Shown here one piece after another: positions 1 to 11,305 of a stretch of DNA of 64,000 nucleotides. Source of the stretch: Styela clava (lineage: Eukaryota > Chordata > Ascidiacea > Stolidobranchia > Styelidae); NCBI RefSeq assembly GCF_964204865.1, contig NC_135262.1, positions 8,184,001-8,248,000 of the forward strand, given 5' to 3'. Position numbers and translations under genes: made by a program. Within the stretch, counting starts at the first letter, position 1. Each line of letters opens with the position of its first letter. The notes under the pieces were generated by a model that had not been told where the DNA came from, made no database searches, and saw only the letters and a program-made list of their open reading frames with translations.

Positions 1-406
1 TTTAGTACTTATCAAGTTCGGTTAAGTTTCGGGTTAGGTAAGATTTGTAAATTTGAAATTCAAGCACAATCTGCATTTCTAAACCTAACCCTGAATGATT
101 ACTAATTTTCTTATTTTGAGCGGCGGCGGAGGTTTTTTTTTTTTTGGCGGGGGCTTTGTACAAATAATCCTCATTACTAGATTCATTAAACCAGATACCC
201 ATGCTTTGCACATGCCTTTGAAATTGATGTCCAGATATCGAGACGTTCATGATTGTATGAAAACGGAACCATTCAGTTTAATCTGTCGAAGCAAGGGTCA
301 AAATTTCATACTTTTAGTCAACATTTCAAACTGTTAAGTGTAAAGAATCGGTATCAGAATAATAAAATCTAAAATTCTATGTTTTTTCATATTTGTGTTA
401 TAACAG

Positions 407-572
407 CAACCTGAAAGCTGTAAGCATCAGCAATTTAGTGGAGCAATCTATAAATGCACTAGGCCGTGTCCAACGAGAACTCGCCTGTATTTTAGATATT
501 GTTCGTATCGGCGAATCAGGGAACCTGAACGTCTTGACATATTACAAGAGATTGAAAATTACTCGTCTTTGA
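407..572 (+). CDS. possible terminal exon of an unidentified gene
   Basis: After a good acceptor (the sequence ends ...ataacag) there is an open stretch with protein-like composition. Its second frame reads NLKAVSISNLVEQSINALG and goes on to a TGA at 570-572, with helix-like spacing of hydrophobic residues. Frame one is also open (to a TAA at 590-592), so the frame is not certain. I do not recognise a domain. It has no counterpart in the right arm of the inverted duplication, so it lies just outside the duplicated block and would belong to a gene entering the window from the left. It could equally be chance open sequence. Confidence 0.2.
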
Positions 573-730
573 AATTCAGAGAGTTATTGTAAAGGTATTA
601 GGTAGCGCGGCAAATGCAATCAATATAGAAATACAGGTTGTAGATTTCAAAGATTGCCTCCGGGATGAAAATACAATTGACGATACAGTCCTGGCTGAGG
701 TTGGAACTAAGTTATGCGAAACATTTTCTT

Positions 731-1066
731 GGTTAGTTCTCGCTGGACACTGAGTGACGACATTGCAAAATTATAGATGTGCGTAGCTATCATGTTGCTG
801 CTAGGAAAAATGTCGAACTTCGAATAAAATACTGACTCAAATGATTTTAGATTTTTCAGAAACCAAAAAATTATAGTTTTTTTATTCTCCACTTTCAAAA
901 GTATAAAAATTTTGACTATAACTCTAGGCAGAATTCAATTCTAAAATCATGTGAATAACACGAACTTGTATTTTTGAAATAACTGATAGAACTTGCGATG
1001 TATAAATAACCACCTGCGCTATAAAAATCTTGGAATTACATACTTCACAGTTAATTTGTGGAACTA
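731..1066 (+). mobile_element. MITE inserted in oxygenase exon 1 (copy 1)
   Basis: About 335 bp, nearly identical to 63,456-63,777 in the same orientation. The ends carry short inverted termini (TTAGTTC at the left, GAACTA at the right). It contains no ORF. It separates codons that are contiguous in the right-arm gene (CETFS before it, then KDGFAY after it), so the insertion site is defined by comparison of the two paralogues. No clean target-site duplication was seen. Confidence 0.7.
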
Positions 1067-3009
1067 AAAACAAGATGGTTTTGCATATATACCTTACAGC
1101 GTGATAGCAGCGAGAAGCAGCAACTTAATAATTGTTGCAAAGAAGTTGCGCAAGTATAACTTCTTGATGGGATAAATTCAAATAAAATAACTTCTGACTC
1201 ATCCGAATAATATTCATCGCAAATGAAATTCATTACTGATGGCTATTTATAAAATTCTTTTATTTTAAGTGGTACCGTGCGGGCACATGGGCGATTTCTG
1301 TTATAATAATTTTAAATTATGTTATAAATATAAATCAAATACTACACAGTATGACACCACTTGTCCACGCATTTACATAAGTTAGTTGACATATCTAATA
1401 ATTCAAAACATTTTGACTTTTATATAACTTGTGTTGAAACTTAAATTGAGAAATATACTCTGAAATGTGTGAAACTTATTGCCGACGAATTGATTTGAAT
1501 TACACAAAGATTGACGTAAATATAGCTAATGTTATGTCCGAAGTTTGGATGAGGTATTCCATGCTTCTCAACTTAAGCAATATGTGCAGTGAACCTATGG
1601 TGACCTTAGCTTTACTATTGCCATGCTAACGCCCTCGAATTATTTCAAAGCAAAAGCAAAGCATCCATTTGGTACGAAGATGTTAAGAGCTAACCAGAAA
1701 ATATATTCCGTGGTGAAGTGAAATGTCATGGTAGTGTCCCAGTTCCACAACAATTTACTGATGTTTTTCATAAAAAGTTACTAATAGAATTATAATGCTG
1801 TATTTAATGACAATTGAGAATGAATTTTCTATCGTTGATTTCGCAACATTAAGTCTTTATGTTCATAGCGACTCTATCTGAATTTACAGAGAGGAGATTT
1901 TGGAAATTAACACGTTGTCCAAGAAATTTTTCTCTATGCCGATCGAAAAAAAGAAGGCTTATTTTGATGGTCGATTTGGATTAACATATCTTTCAATTGG
2001 AGCACGAAAGTAATTTCTGCTGAGTTTTATTATTTTGCGGAAAATCAAATTTGGCTATAACTTTGGCCAATTAGGAGTAATGGTAAACAAAATACTGCAT
2101 ATCATCTCTGATTTGCCTAAATCTCCGGATATTTATTACATGAGTTAAATCGAAGAACTAAATATATATAGCAATAAATATTGCCCGATGTCACCGGAGT
2201 TGCTCCCACAATCAATTATAGAAAATTATGACTATGAGGAGAAATAATTATTGGGTCTTAATATAATATACTGGGCGCGATAGGATCTTAGCTATGATCT
2301 AGCATCATGCTCGGGTGATTACTTGGCCCTAGGGGTGGGGGTACCTTCAGAGCCTTGGTCGGGCAGAAAATGATTGTACTTTTCTACATATTCAAGATCT
2401 TTATTTCTAAGCTCCATTTTATTATCAACCAGATCTCATTCAAAGGATATAATAAAATCAGATTATTTGGAATGTTTGATGCTTGCTTACTGTATCGAAG
2501 ATCATCAATGGCCTGACATACCGGGGTTCCGTGCAAAAATTCAGAAGTTTGAAGAAAAATGTAAATTTATTGGATTACAAGTTTTCAAGTCTCTGAGCCT
2601 TGCTATGAAATTGAAGGCAAGATTTGTGTATTTTTATAAAATTTGCGTAGTAATCATTTAAAAAAATATTTCAGATAAAAAGGTTCATATTTTATATTAT
2701 AGTACAGGTTATATATCGTCCTAATCAATGATGAAAAAACTAATTACTATTTCTGGTATGAGTTAGAAAATATTTCTTTTTACACATTAGCTCAGTGAAT
2801 GATTTTTACGTCATTATTTTGGTCGCTAAATATTGTCCGGATGATGATTTCGTCATCCATGTCACAAATTTGATTCGAATAGTATATGCAAGCTGTCCAG
2901 ACTATACGTTGCGGGTGAGAGACTTCCAAATCGATTAGATTCAAATTTGTTCATATCTTCAAATTCTTAACTTTATTACCTAAATGAAATTATCAAACAA
3001 ATCTGATTT

Positions 3010-3300
3010 ATTACTTATCGATCTTAAGATCGGTAAGTATGTTGATAGGTATTTGTCTGTCTGTCTGTTAGATGCAGGCGATATCTCACGAAAGCGAGAT
3101 TGAATCTGCTCCAGATTTTGCATTTTCATTCATCATATGTCGGGTCAGAAGCGTGTTGATTTTGGATGAATTATGTCGTATAATTAGCGAGGTAATAATT
3201 AATTAGTGATGGGACACAAGGTGTCACTATGGAGTAAGAGCGCTTTTTGGGGGATCCCTAACTTCAGATCGATAAGTCTTCGGTCTCTGACCGATATTCT
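3010..3300 (+). repeat. dispersed repeat inside oxygenase intron 3 (copy 1)
   Basis: Starts with TTACTTATCGATCTTAAGAT, a partly palindromic end, and includes a short CTGT run. It matches 12,987-13,160 over about 150 bp, including the phrase GCGATATCTCACGAAAGC. There is no counterpart in the right arm, so it arrived after the duplication. Class unknown; a MITE or SINE-like element is possible. Confidence 0.55.
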
Positions 3301-5186
3301 CATTTGTATATTGTAATATCAAATTCGCTAATTTACAGAATAAAGATAATTTTTTCAAATCTCATCTTTTGGTCAATAGTGAAAAGAATCCGTCTTTACT
3401 GAAAGTTCTTCAATATCCTCCTGTAAATTCAAAAGAAGTTCGACCCAGCTTTGCTGTGCATACTGATTTCGGATCTTTGATGTTTTTATTCAGCGATGAC
3501 TTGAGTGTACTCCAGGTTGGTGCTAAATATATAAAGAGCCTTAAGATATGCATCAGAATGCTGCGGAAGCTTTGCTGTACACTTGTCCTACAGCTATGCT
3601 CTTGGACTGTTTGATCTCTGTGAAAATACCCAACGCAAAGATATTGTAGCAGGGAAAGGGCTCGCTATTGGGATTCAAGAGTTTTATACTTACACAACTG
3701 ATTATCAGTAACGTTTGTTTGGCCAAAGTTAGATATTATTGAGCAAGAATAGTTTAATCCTAATTTAGTTGGAACATTTGTTAACTCAACGAAACGTTAC
3801 AGCCGTGGATTTGTGATGATAATTCTTGAATCTGTGAGTGATGCAGAATTATTGTATCATACAAATTCAATCATAATCGGGGGGAAGGTAAAGAGGGAGG
3901 ATAGCTACCTCATATTGCTTATTTTTTGCTGATATCTATATTCGAACATTACTATTAAAAGTATTGTACGTACTGGTAACAATTGAAGCAGTCTTTATTA
4001 TAATCTAATAGGTGTATGCCATTCCATCCACATGTAAAGTAGTCAATGTTTGGATGACAACTTCTCTTATTAGGTAATGAATTCCGATGAAAAATACAAA
4101 ATTATATAAATTGTTCCAAATTTAATTCTTGTCAACGTTGGCGACTTTAATTCTTGTCAACTGCAATATTGGACAAATGGGCGTCTCAAATCAACGGTAT
4201 GTTTTCTGAGTTTCATAGCATTGATTATTACCTGATTGTATTTATATTGTGAACAATTGGTTCTGGTATTTTGATAATTTAGATCTAAATAATCCAAGTT
4301 TAAATATACAGATGCATCGCGTTGTGGTTCCTGAAGACAGAAATAAAAGATTGCAATCTAGAAGATCCATGGCTTTTTTTTCAAATAGACAAAGAAGTTA
4401 TGTTGGATACATAAGAATTCGAAGATGGTAGCATATCAACCACAGATGTACCCATATCCTCAGACGAATTCGTTGCAAAGCGTTTTGAAGAAAATTATTA
4501 TTGACTCAATTTGTATATTTCATTTTCGACATACCGCGCTTGTGGGTTTTTGGACTTGTTGATATCTGGTAATAGCTTAAATTTAATTTCACGCTTGTTA
4601 CCCGAAAAATGAATTGAACCGCTTAATTATTATTAATATCTCGATGTCTAACATTCCATTCATATTATTTTATCGGTTTGAAATGTCAATTATATTTGAA
4701 TTTAAATCAAATTAAATGTATATCATCGCGCCGTACGTTATCATCTGGAATGTTTCAATATCAAGCAGCCAATTTCTAACACCAAGTCAAGTTTATTTAA
4801 CCGGTAAAAATCATTCGAACAAATATTACGAGAAAATGATAATTACACAGTTTTATTTGGAAAGGGAAGTCGCGAGGAGACAAATCTGATTATCGAGCAG
4901 CGACATGCAATTCCAAGGTAATATTTATTAGTTCTTAGTTTTACATTTAATTCGAAATGTTTGTTATTTTAGTGTTTTGAAACTATCTATATTGACAGTG
5001 AATACCGCACGAATTATCCGGCTAATACTGCTTACTAGAGATAGATAAACTGTAGAGAATATATTATATTAAATTGTCATAATACCAACGGATGTTGGTT
5101 ATAAGTTTGGCTGCTGTTGAGGCTGGTGTGTTTTTGCTGCTCTGTGTTTTATATCTATTGAAATGAACAATTTTCGTATCGCACAG

Positions 5187-5382
5187 GGTTGGATTAAGTT
5201 GGTTTCACAATAGGTTACAAAACATAGACAATTTTAAGCATATGGGATTAAACTCAAACAACTGGATCTTGGATGTGAAATGGAACACTGTGAATCGAAG
5301 AGGGATGAACAAATTGGTGTTGACGGTCACTGATGACCAAGTTCGGCTGCAGTATGAAACAGAACATTCGCAAGGTGTAAAG
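5187..5382 (+). CDS. unrecognised coding exon, left copy
   Basis: Exon following the acceptor ...cgcacag at 5,186, open through GLSWFHNRL, then MGLNSNNWILDVKWNT, then KLVLTVTDDQVRLQYETE. A near-identical stretch is read on the - strand at 59,582-59,400. Conservation of both copies at the protein level and the alternating hydrophobic/polar pattern (beta-strand-like) suggest real coding sequence. It lies just downstream of the oxygenase in the same direction. The similarity to the right copy stops at about 5,382, where the left arm is joined to sequence found further along in the right arm, so part of the gene is deleted here. I do not recognise the family. It is probably non-functional in this arm. 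Confidence 0.4.
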
Positions 5383-5592
5383 CAGCCCGGAGGTTCCTAT
5401 ACATTCGTGTATCTTTCGTTTGATTATTTCTGGCTCAAGCCTTGTTTTAACTATAGGTTTGTGTTTTTTTGTAATTTATTTGTATGTGTGTGTTGGTGGG
5501 CGGGCACATGATATTTCTCATGTTTTAAACTTTTTTAAAGGTTTTGCTCGCCCTTCAGAGTCATTCTTTTTAAATTTGTGTATATTCTAGAG

Positions 5593-6222
5593 CAGGGGTG
5601 TGCAAAGTGCGGCCCACGGGCCAAATGCGGCCGCAAGGGAAAATTGTGCGGCCCGCGGAGGCAACTGGAGAGCAGTTTAAAAAAATAATATTAAAAGGTA
5701 CAAAAGCTGACTGAGTTTTGGTTACAGCCTATCGGTTGTTTTGTCTAAATCCTACCTAGAATAAGATTTGACAGCAAATTATTTGAAATGAATCTTGGCA
5801 TATTTTACAGAAAACATCTCAACCAAAATAACTTTCCACATTTGAAAAAAACCATGGCTTCAAATATAGTACTTTTCGGTAATATATTTTTTTTCTAAAA
5901 TGGGCGTCATTTAGGATTGCTAGCACTTCCATTTAAGCAAATTTGGATAAAAGTAGTCGGGAAAAGAATCCAGCAGCAAATTTCTCACTGAATTCGTTTA
6001 AATTGGGTGTGACAGTATATTTGAATTACAGTTTTAAGGAATTCATGCATTTCAACTCATCATTTCTGCAAGGACCCCCAATGATGACATGAGATCAATA
6101 ACAAAAAGACATCATTTTGTGCCTGCAACTAATAGAAAGCCTGTGTTAAATGTAGGTGCCGCCCGCGGTTTCATCCGGTTATTGATATTTGGCCCGCGTG
6201 CGAAAAAGGTTGCACACCCCTG
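5593..6222. mobile_element. hAT-type non-autonomous element, 630 bp
   Basis: Ends are CAGGGGTGTGCAAAGTGCGG and the inverse ...TTGCACACCCCTG. It is flanked by 8-bp repeats TTCTAGAG (left) and TTCTAGAA (right), the target duplication length of hAT elements. GC-rich 'gcggccc' ends are separated by AT-rich sequence with no ORF. It sits inside the left duplication arm and is absent from the right arm. Confidence 0.85.
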
Positions 6223-6237
6223 TTCTAGAATCTAGAG

Positions 6238-7371
6238 CAGTGGTTCTTAAACTTTTCGAGTCGCGCCCCCCTTTGAAAAATTTTATAAACTTCGCGCCCC
6301 CCCTTTTTTCTTCGAAAATCTGCTTTTGTGATGAGCTGGTTGATCTGTGTGTTTGAAACACACAATAATAACAGACTTCTTGGCTTGCCTAACGTCTCCA
6401 AAATTCACTTACAATACCCTTGGACAACCACCAGGTTCAAAAATACAGTTTACAGAAAGGAGAAGTGTAAATGAATATATGTACATTATTAGCAAAAAGA
6501 AAAGAAGTTCCAAAAGTTATTATGCATGTGGACGATTCCCCGACCTTGACCGCTGAAAAATAAAGTAGCATGACGTTTGCGATTGCATTTTGTTTAAATA
6601 TCCGATTGTTTTCGTCAGCCGCGACAGATTAAAAACACTTTCTTAGACGTTGCAAACCTCATAAATTCTTTGTGCCTGCGGCACACCTGTAATGTTCTAA
6701 AACTACCGACTTGAAATGAATTTTTCTCCGTGGGATTTATCACAAACTTGGGAATTTCTCTAACAATGATATTTGAAAATTAATCATGTAGCAGCATTGC
6801 AATGGCGCGGAGTAAGAGTTGCAGCGAATATGAATCAAAACCAAATGTAATCTGGCAGTTTACAACACATTTTTATGTCTGCGGATTGCCGTGGTATTTT
6901 GGGGTAGGGGTGCTTTTGTTTTATTAAATCAATCGCAAGGTAATTATTTACAATTAAATAAATAAAGCAACCATTTTAAATATGTATATCGGTCATGGAT
7001 CTAATATTTTATTCAACCATCACAAAAACCATTACATATCCATTGAAAAAGTCGGCTCTTCTAACGAGTGGCGTAATCTCAACGACTGACCCATGCAAGA
7101 ACCGTATCGCGGAATTTCGGGGTTACCTTGGACACAAAATAATTAAAATAGAGAGACATTTTGAATTCTTGTTGTTAACATAGATTGAATATTACGAGAC
7201 AGAAAAATTTATTATAATATGAAAAAGCCGGCATTTTTAACACAACGCGGAGATCGTTTTTAGGAGCCGTTGCTTGGAAATTTCTGATTCCATTTTGTGA
7301 CCTCTCGCGCCCCCCCTGATATCATCTTGCGCCCCCCAAGGGGGGCGCGCCCCCCAGTTTAAGAACCACTG
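6238..7371. mobile_element. hAT-type non-autonomous element, 1.13 kb
   Basis: Terminal inverted repeats CAGTGGTTCTTAAACTTTT and ...AGTTTAAGAACCACTG, with a perfect 8-bp duplication ATCTAGAG on both sides. It inserted 15 bp from the end of the preceding hAT element. A related but 3'-truncated copy begins at 52,775. It carries C-runs ('gcgcccccc') near both ends and no transposase ORF. Confidence 0.9.
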
Positions 7372-7489
7372 ATCTAGAGTATTCGAATATGCTATCTATC
7401 CATCTATTTATGTAGGGGGTTACAATGTGAAGTGCTGGAGAAATCTTCGGTAATACGATTCGATTAGAATGGCTTCGTTAATATGATGG

Positions 7490-7590
7490 CTTTCGTGCTC
7501 CTCGGGTTTTAAAAAAAAGAATCAGAGGGATGCAACGAGCAATATAAATTTTATTGAATAATTGGAATTGAACCTTTTTCAACCAGAATT
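7490..7590 (+). pseudogene. inverted fragment of the LRAT/NlpC-like gene's 3' end
   Basis: This stretch matches the last codons and 3' flank of the - strand gene at 8,687, in reverse orientation; the shared core reads GAATCAGAGGGATGCAACGA. The frame is broken by a TAA where the intact copy has ATA. It is a stranded 3' tail from a second copy, placed just where the inverted-duplication arm ends. Confidence 0.65.
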
Positions 7591-7599
7591 AGAAAAAGC

Positions 7600-8640
7600 T
7601 TGAAAGCTAGTTATGTGGGTTTTCTTTCAAAGTAAACAATATTCTTAAGCAAAGCAAACAAATTGTGTTTGTTTTAGTTCATCATGGTAAATATCTTCGC
7701 ATTGTATGTCATAGATATGAACCATTGCATCTTACCTTTGGACTCACTTTATTCCTTGATAAAAAAAATTATTTTTTTGAAATCAAGTTAGTACAATTCA
7801 AGTACATTCAACTCAGAGGTTGATATGATCAATACGTTAGTTGGTTCTGATATAGCGTGGGAACTACCTCATGTCGTCTACCTAGATGCAGTCTGGGGTA
7901 TACTACCTCCTTTTGCGATCAACTCTAGTTTCAATGCATATATAACGAAAATATTTTACGATGTCTTTTCAAACGAAAATTTGTAAGTATTTCAATGAAG
8001 TTAATAAAGTCATTCATAATTCTTTTGTTTATCTTCTCTGTGTAGTGATAAACGCTAATTTTATTTGCTAATTACTTTTACTTCTAGGTAAAGGGCATTA
8101 TTTCAGCAATTGCGTAAGAAGAAAACTTTTTCCCATTTTTGTTTTAAAACAATTTGCATACAAATGAAGAACAACACTAACTCGTCGTAGAAACTCGTCA
8201 TAATTGCACCAAATTTTTAAATTGAAACAGAGATTTAATCTTGAATCAGATACATAGGAGTGTTTAGGAATAGTAAACTACATTCACTCTACATTTGATG
8301 CATGAGAAAAATCTGTAAGCATAGTGATGTGCGATCTCGAAATCAAAAGTTAGAATCTTCCCTAACTCGTCAGTAGTTGAAAAGGTTAAACGAAGTAGTG
8401 CAATAGTTTAATGATATCCCCTCCTACTCTATATCGCATACCAACGCCCAGTTTTAACATTTTTTTTATATTTCAATTGTATAAACAAGCGATAAGTGGT
8501 TTATTGGAATATAAATTATCAAAACTATAGCACCGTGATTGTACGTGTACACTGTACATATATATATATAAGGTGTTGTCTTCTGCACGATAAGAATTTG
8601 CCAGCAGTTATTATCAGCAATCATCGCAACTTTCACAAAA
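7600..8640. other. intergenic, no gene seen
   Basis: AT-rich sequence between the stranded 3' fragment and the LRAT/NlpC-like gene. A short TA run lies at about 8,560. No splice-bounded coding stretch, tRNA or clear repeat was recognised. Confidence 0.4.
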
Positions 8641-8686
8641 CTAATTAAAGTATCTAAAAGGTTCAATTTGAATTATTCGTTAAAAT

Positions 8687-9363
8687 TTATATTGCTCGTT
8701 GCATCCCTCTGATTCTTCTTTTTATAAACCAAGGAGCACGACGGATGAAAGCTGGTAAAAAGGGAATAAGTGGAATGAAAATCATCATATTACCAAAGCC
8801 GTTCATCGCGTAAAGAATTAATTCACTTGGTCTTTTTCTAACACTTTTGAGCCTATTTAGATGTGTTTTGAGCTCTGTTTTTTCAGGGTACAGAACATCC
8901 TTTAATACAGATTTAACGTGATCTCTGCAATTACATTTGGTGACGTCGTACAAATTGGTATTTTCATTCATATCACTGTTTTCGTATGATTTGAGCTTAA
9001 ACATTATGAACTTCATGACTAACCTGTCCAAATCCGCTTTCCTGTATGTGTAGTCCTTTATAAGGTATTCTCTCCCAATTATGTCCATGCACTCAACATT
9101 TTTAAAGCACCCCTCTTTATCGTTGTATTGCAGTTCTCCATCGGTTTCAAAAACAGCAGATGTAACCTTATTCCCACGACTTACTGTCCAATCAACAGTG
9201 TACTTTGGTCTGCCGTTTATGTAAAGTAATATGCCAGTGTGTCGAACACCAGTGTTATTTTTATACCATGACCAACCAAATTTTTCACTTGCCCAAATCG
9301 CATCAATGACAGTCTTCTTATCATCTATTATTTATTACGATCGCCAGATCCACTGGACGACAT
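8687..9363 (-). CDS. LRAT/NlpC-P60-like cysteine enzyme, membrane-tailed (tentative)
   Basis: Continuous frame from about 9,324 down to the stop at 8,687, about 212 codons. Visible features: WASEKFGWSWY near the start, then RHTGILLYINGRPKYTV, then TKCNCRDHV, and a C-terminal hydrophobic, Pro/Arg-rich tail (FIPLIPFLPAFIRR). A His before a beta-hairpin, a later Asn-Cys and a hydrophobic tail resemble LRAT/HRASLS acyltransferases of the NlpC/P60 fold; this is inference from motif layout only. Start: the frame has no ATG before 9,088, but an upstream ATG at 9,363 (MSSSGSGD) joins it if the 14 bases 9,325-9,338, which begin GT and end AG, are skipped. That is too short for a normal intron, so a small frame-breaking insertion, or an acceptor at 9,325 with a distant first exon, is more likely. 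Confidence in a real gene is moderate, in the family low. Confidence 0.5.
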
Positions 9364-10158
9364 TTTGTACGGTAATAGAAGAAGTAGCAATAAGACGAAT
9401 AAGTTTTAGTTTTCGAGAATTACAACACAATCTGTAAATATTAATTCAGAATTGTTTTTTATAAACAATTTGAGATTGTTTATATCAGAATGATATGATT
9501 TGAAGCAAAAACAAAAATCGTCAGTATGGGGGCACAAAAAAAAAACACACCTACGATTTTAATGCAGACAAAGAATTTTGCTCTTTCAGTGTAAATGAAT
9601 GTAGCATCGTATTGTAACATGAGATTTTCAATAATATTGTTCTTAAAAACTGAATGCAGCAGACAGGACATTGAATTCCACCACAGTTTTGTCAGCAACT
9701 ATCGAAAATGGCCTCAAAAAATGTGATTACTGAAATCTAATTCAAACCCATCATATACATAAATAGTAGTCCAAAATTTATTCAGTATTCAAAGCCCATG
9801 TACACCGATTTAGTCGCCTCCAGTTACTATACGACCTGATATATATTTAATTAAAGCTAATTGTTGAGCCGCGTCGGACTAACAAGCGAAGTAAATGAAT
9901 TTTACCACCGAATATTTTTACATACTTGCATACGTTATACCTGTATTTATAACGCTGTAGCAAACTATAAAGCTAGTTCCGTGTGTGCAATTTAGCGTTT
10001 GTTTCAAAGAACTGAACAAAGAACAGTACTTGTTAGAACCAAAACGAATAAAGTGTTATTGTTTTCGTATAACTATTGTCCTCTATTACCCTATCATATT
10101 GTGTCGGAGGTTCGGAACGATAGTGTCGTATGTCCAATTTAGATTTAAAAGATTTGGT

Positions 10159-10256
10159 ACTCCCGTAGTATGGGAACCAAGATGGCGGACACCGAACGTA
10201 GTATGTGAACCCGGTCAGGGTTAGGCTCTAATTTCAGGTAAAAATACTACGGGAGT
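10159..10256. repeat. short inverted repeat (snap-back) unit
   Basis: ACTCCCGTAGTAT at 10,159 is the exact complement of ATACTACGGGAGT ending at 10,256. A related single end, GGTACTCCCGTAATG, occurs at about 23,506 inside the GTPase gene. This points to a small palindromic MITE family. Confidence 0.6.
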
Positions 10257-10838
10257 CACTTGGCTGGTCCCCGAACACGTAATAGAACTAAAATAAGGAA
10301 AATTGGAATAAAATTATGACTTAACCCTAACCTGGTACACATAATGCATTCCGGTGAATCGAATAGTATATTTTTCGAATCGGTTCGAGCGAAAATTTCG
10401 TATCGCACCTTCTTGTTTTTTTTTCTGTCCGCCAAAGGTCGAGGTGAATTCTTTAATTTTTTTCATTGGAGTCATATTTTCTCTATGCAATTCTGATTAA
10501 TTCCAATACCGTGTTATATTGATATAACACGTTTTATTGTGTATGAAAGCAAAGAGTCTGAGTAATGGATTCTATGTTTTTAGTAATGCATGTGTGGAGT
10601 AGACCCATTACAATAAAAAGTCACATACGATTGCACATCTCCCAAATATTCAAGATTTGATACGATTCGAAAAAAATATTCGATGCATAGTAAAAGACTT
10701 CAAAACAGGAATAGAAATAATAAACTACACCAACGCAAACTCATAGTGGAGTCGAAATGTCAACTGTGGCGCAATAACAAATCGTCATGGGGCGGAATGG
10801 TATGATAATAAATATACAAATGGGGAATGTCGATAAAT

Positions 10839-11222
10839 GTAAAATGACTCTGTTGGTCATCAGATGAAACTGGTATAATTAGCGTAAATTTAACAGCACT
10901 TATTAGAGGAAAAATTGTTATTCAAAAGTAAAATATGAGATGTATATGGTAGAATATATAAAATTCCCTGCTCTTAATTTCTCGAACAATTTTCGGAAAG
11001 ATAACCTTCTTGATTAACTTTAAATCTTTAATAAAAACATTTGCAAAAACATTTAGTATACAATAAAAATATCGAACATAAAATGGCATATTTAACAAAA
11101 ATACAAAACATTCGTCTCAAAGATAAGACGTTCATTTTAAATGACTACCTTTTGAGACGAAAAATTGTACAAGTATACGAACATTTATTGCACGAAAACC
11201 GCATTCCAAGGGCTATTATTTA
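10839..11222 (+). repeat. duplicated AT-rich segment, copy 1
   Basis: Direct copy of 12,683-12,983, sharing the phrases GTAAAATGACT(C/T)TGTTGGTC and GAGATGTATATGGTAGAATA. Copy 1 contains a 60-codon open stretch at 11,041-11,223 (KIQNIRLKDKTFILNDYLL), which is broken by stops in copy 2. It is more likely repeat sequence than a gene. Confidence 0.55.
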
Positions 11223-11305
11223 ATTTTTATTCACACTAAAGGTATATTGAACTTAAATACTGACAGAATGTAGCAATTAAAATGCACACATGATACACCC
11301 TAAAA

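Larger units (their letters stand above)
583..4504 (+). pseudogene. 2-oxoglutarate/Fe(II) oxygenase (IPNS-like), dead copy
   Basis: Dead paralogue of the gene at 60,352-63,317. Exon remnants: 1a 583-729, 1b about 1,072-1,114, 2 at 1,890-2,009, 3 at 2,433-2,616, 4 at 3,339-3,515, 5 at 4,074-4,196, 6 at 4,312-4,504. The family core is still visible: VVDFKDCL near the N-terminus, the HTDFGSL iron-ligand motif in exon 4, LVNVGD and WTNGRLKST in exon 5, and MHRVV with the second His in exon 6. Damage, all seen directly: the likely start ATG is ATA (625); a MITE of about 335 bp splits exon 1; the exon-1 donor GT is gone; exon 5 has an in-frame TAA and a small duplication adding four codons; exon 6 has a 2-nt deletion that shifts the frame. 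Members of this family normally oxidise small substrates; no function is expected here. Confidence 0.85.
583..7430 (+). repeat. left arm of a large inverted duplication
   Basis: This block matches, in reverse complement, the block at about 58,420-63,355. Shared parts, in order, are: the six oxygenase exons, the intergenic stretch around 4,740-5,100, the unrecognised exon at 5,187, the stretch around 5,397-5,590, and the tail at 7,375-7,430. The left arm is lengthened by two back-to-back hAT insertions (5,593-7,371). The right arm has its own hAT insertion (58,706-59,186). Intron and intergenic sequence is still alignable, so the duplication is not very ancient, but many small differences show it is not recent either. 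Confidence 0.85.
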
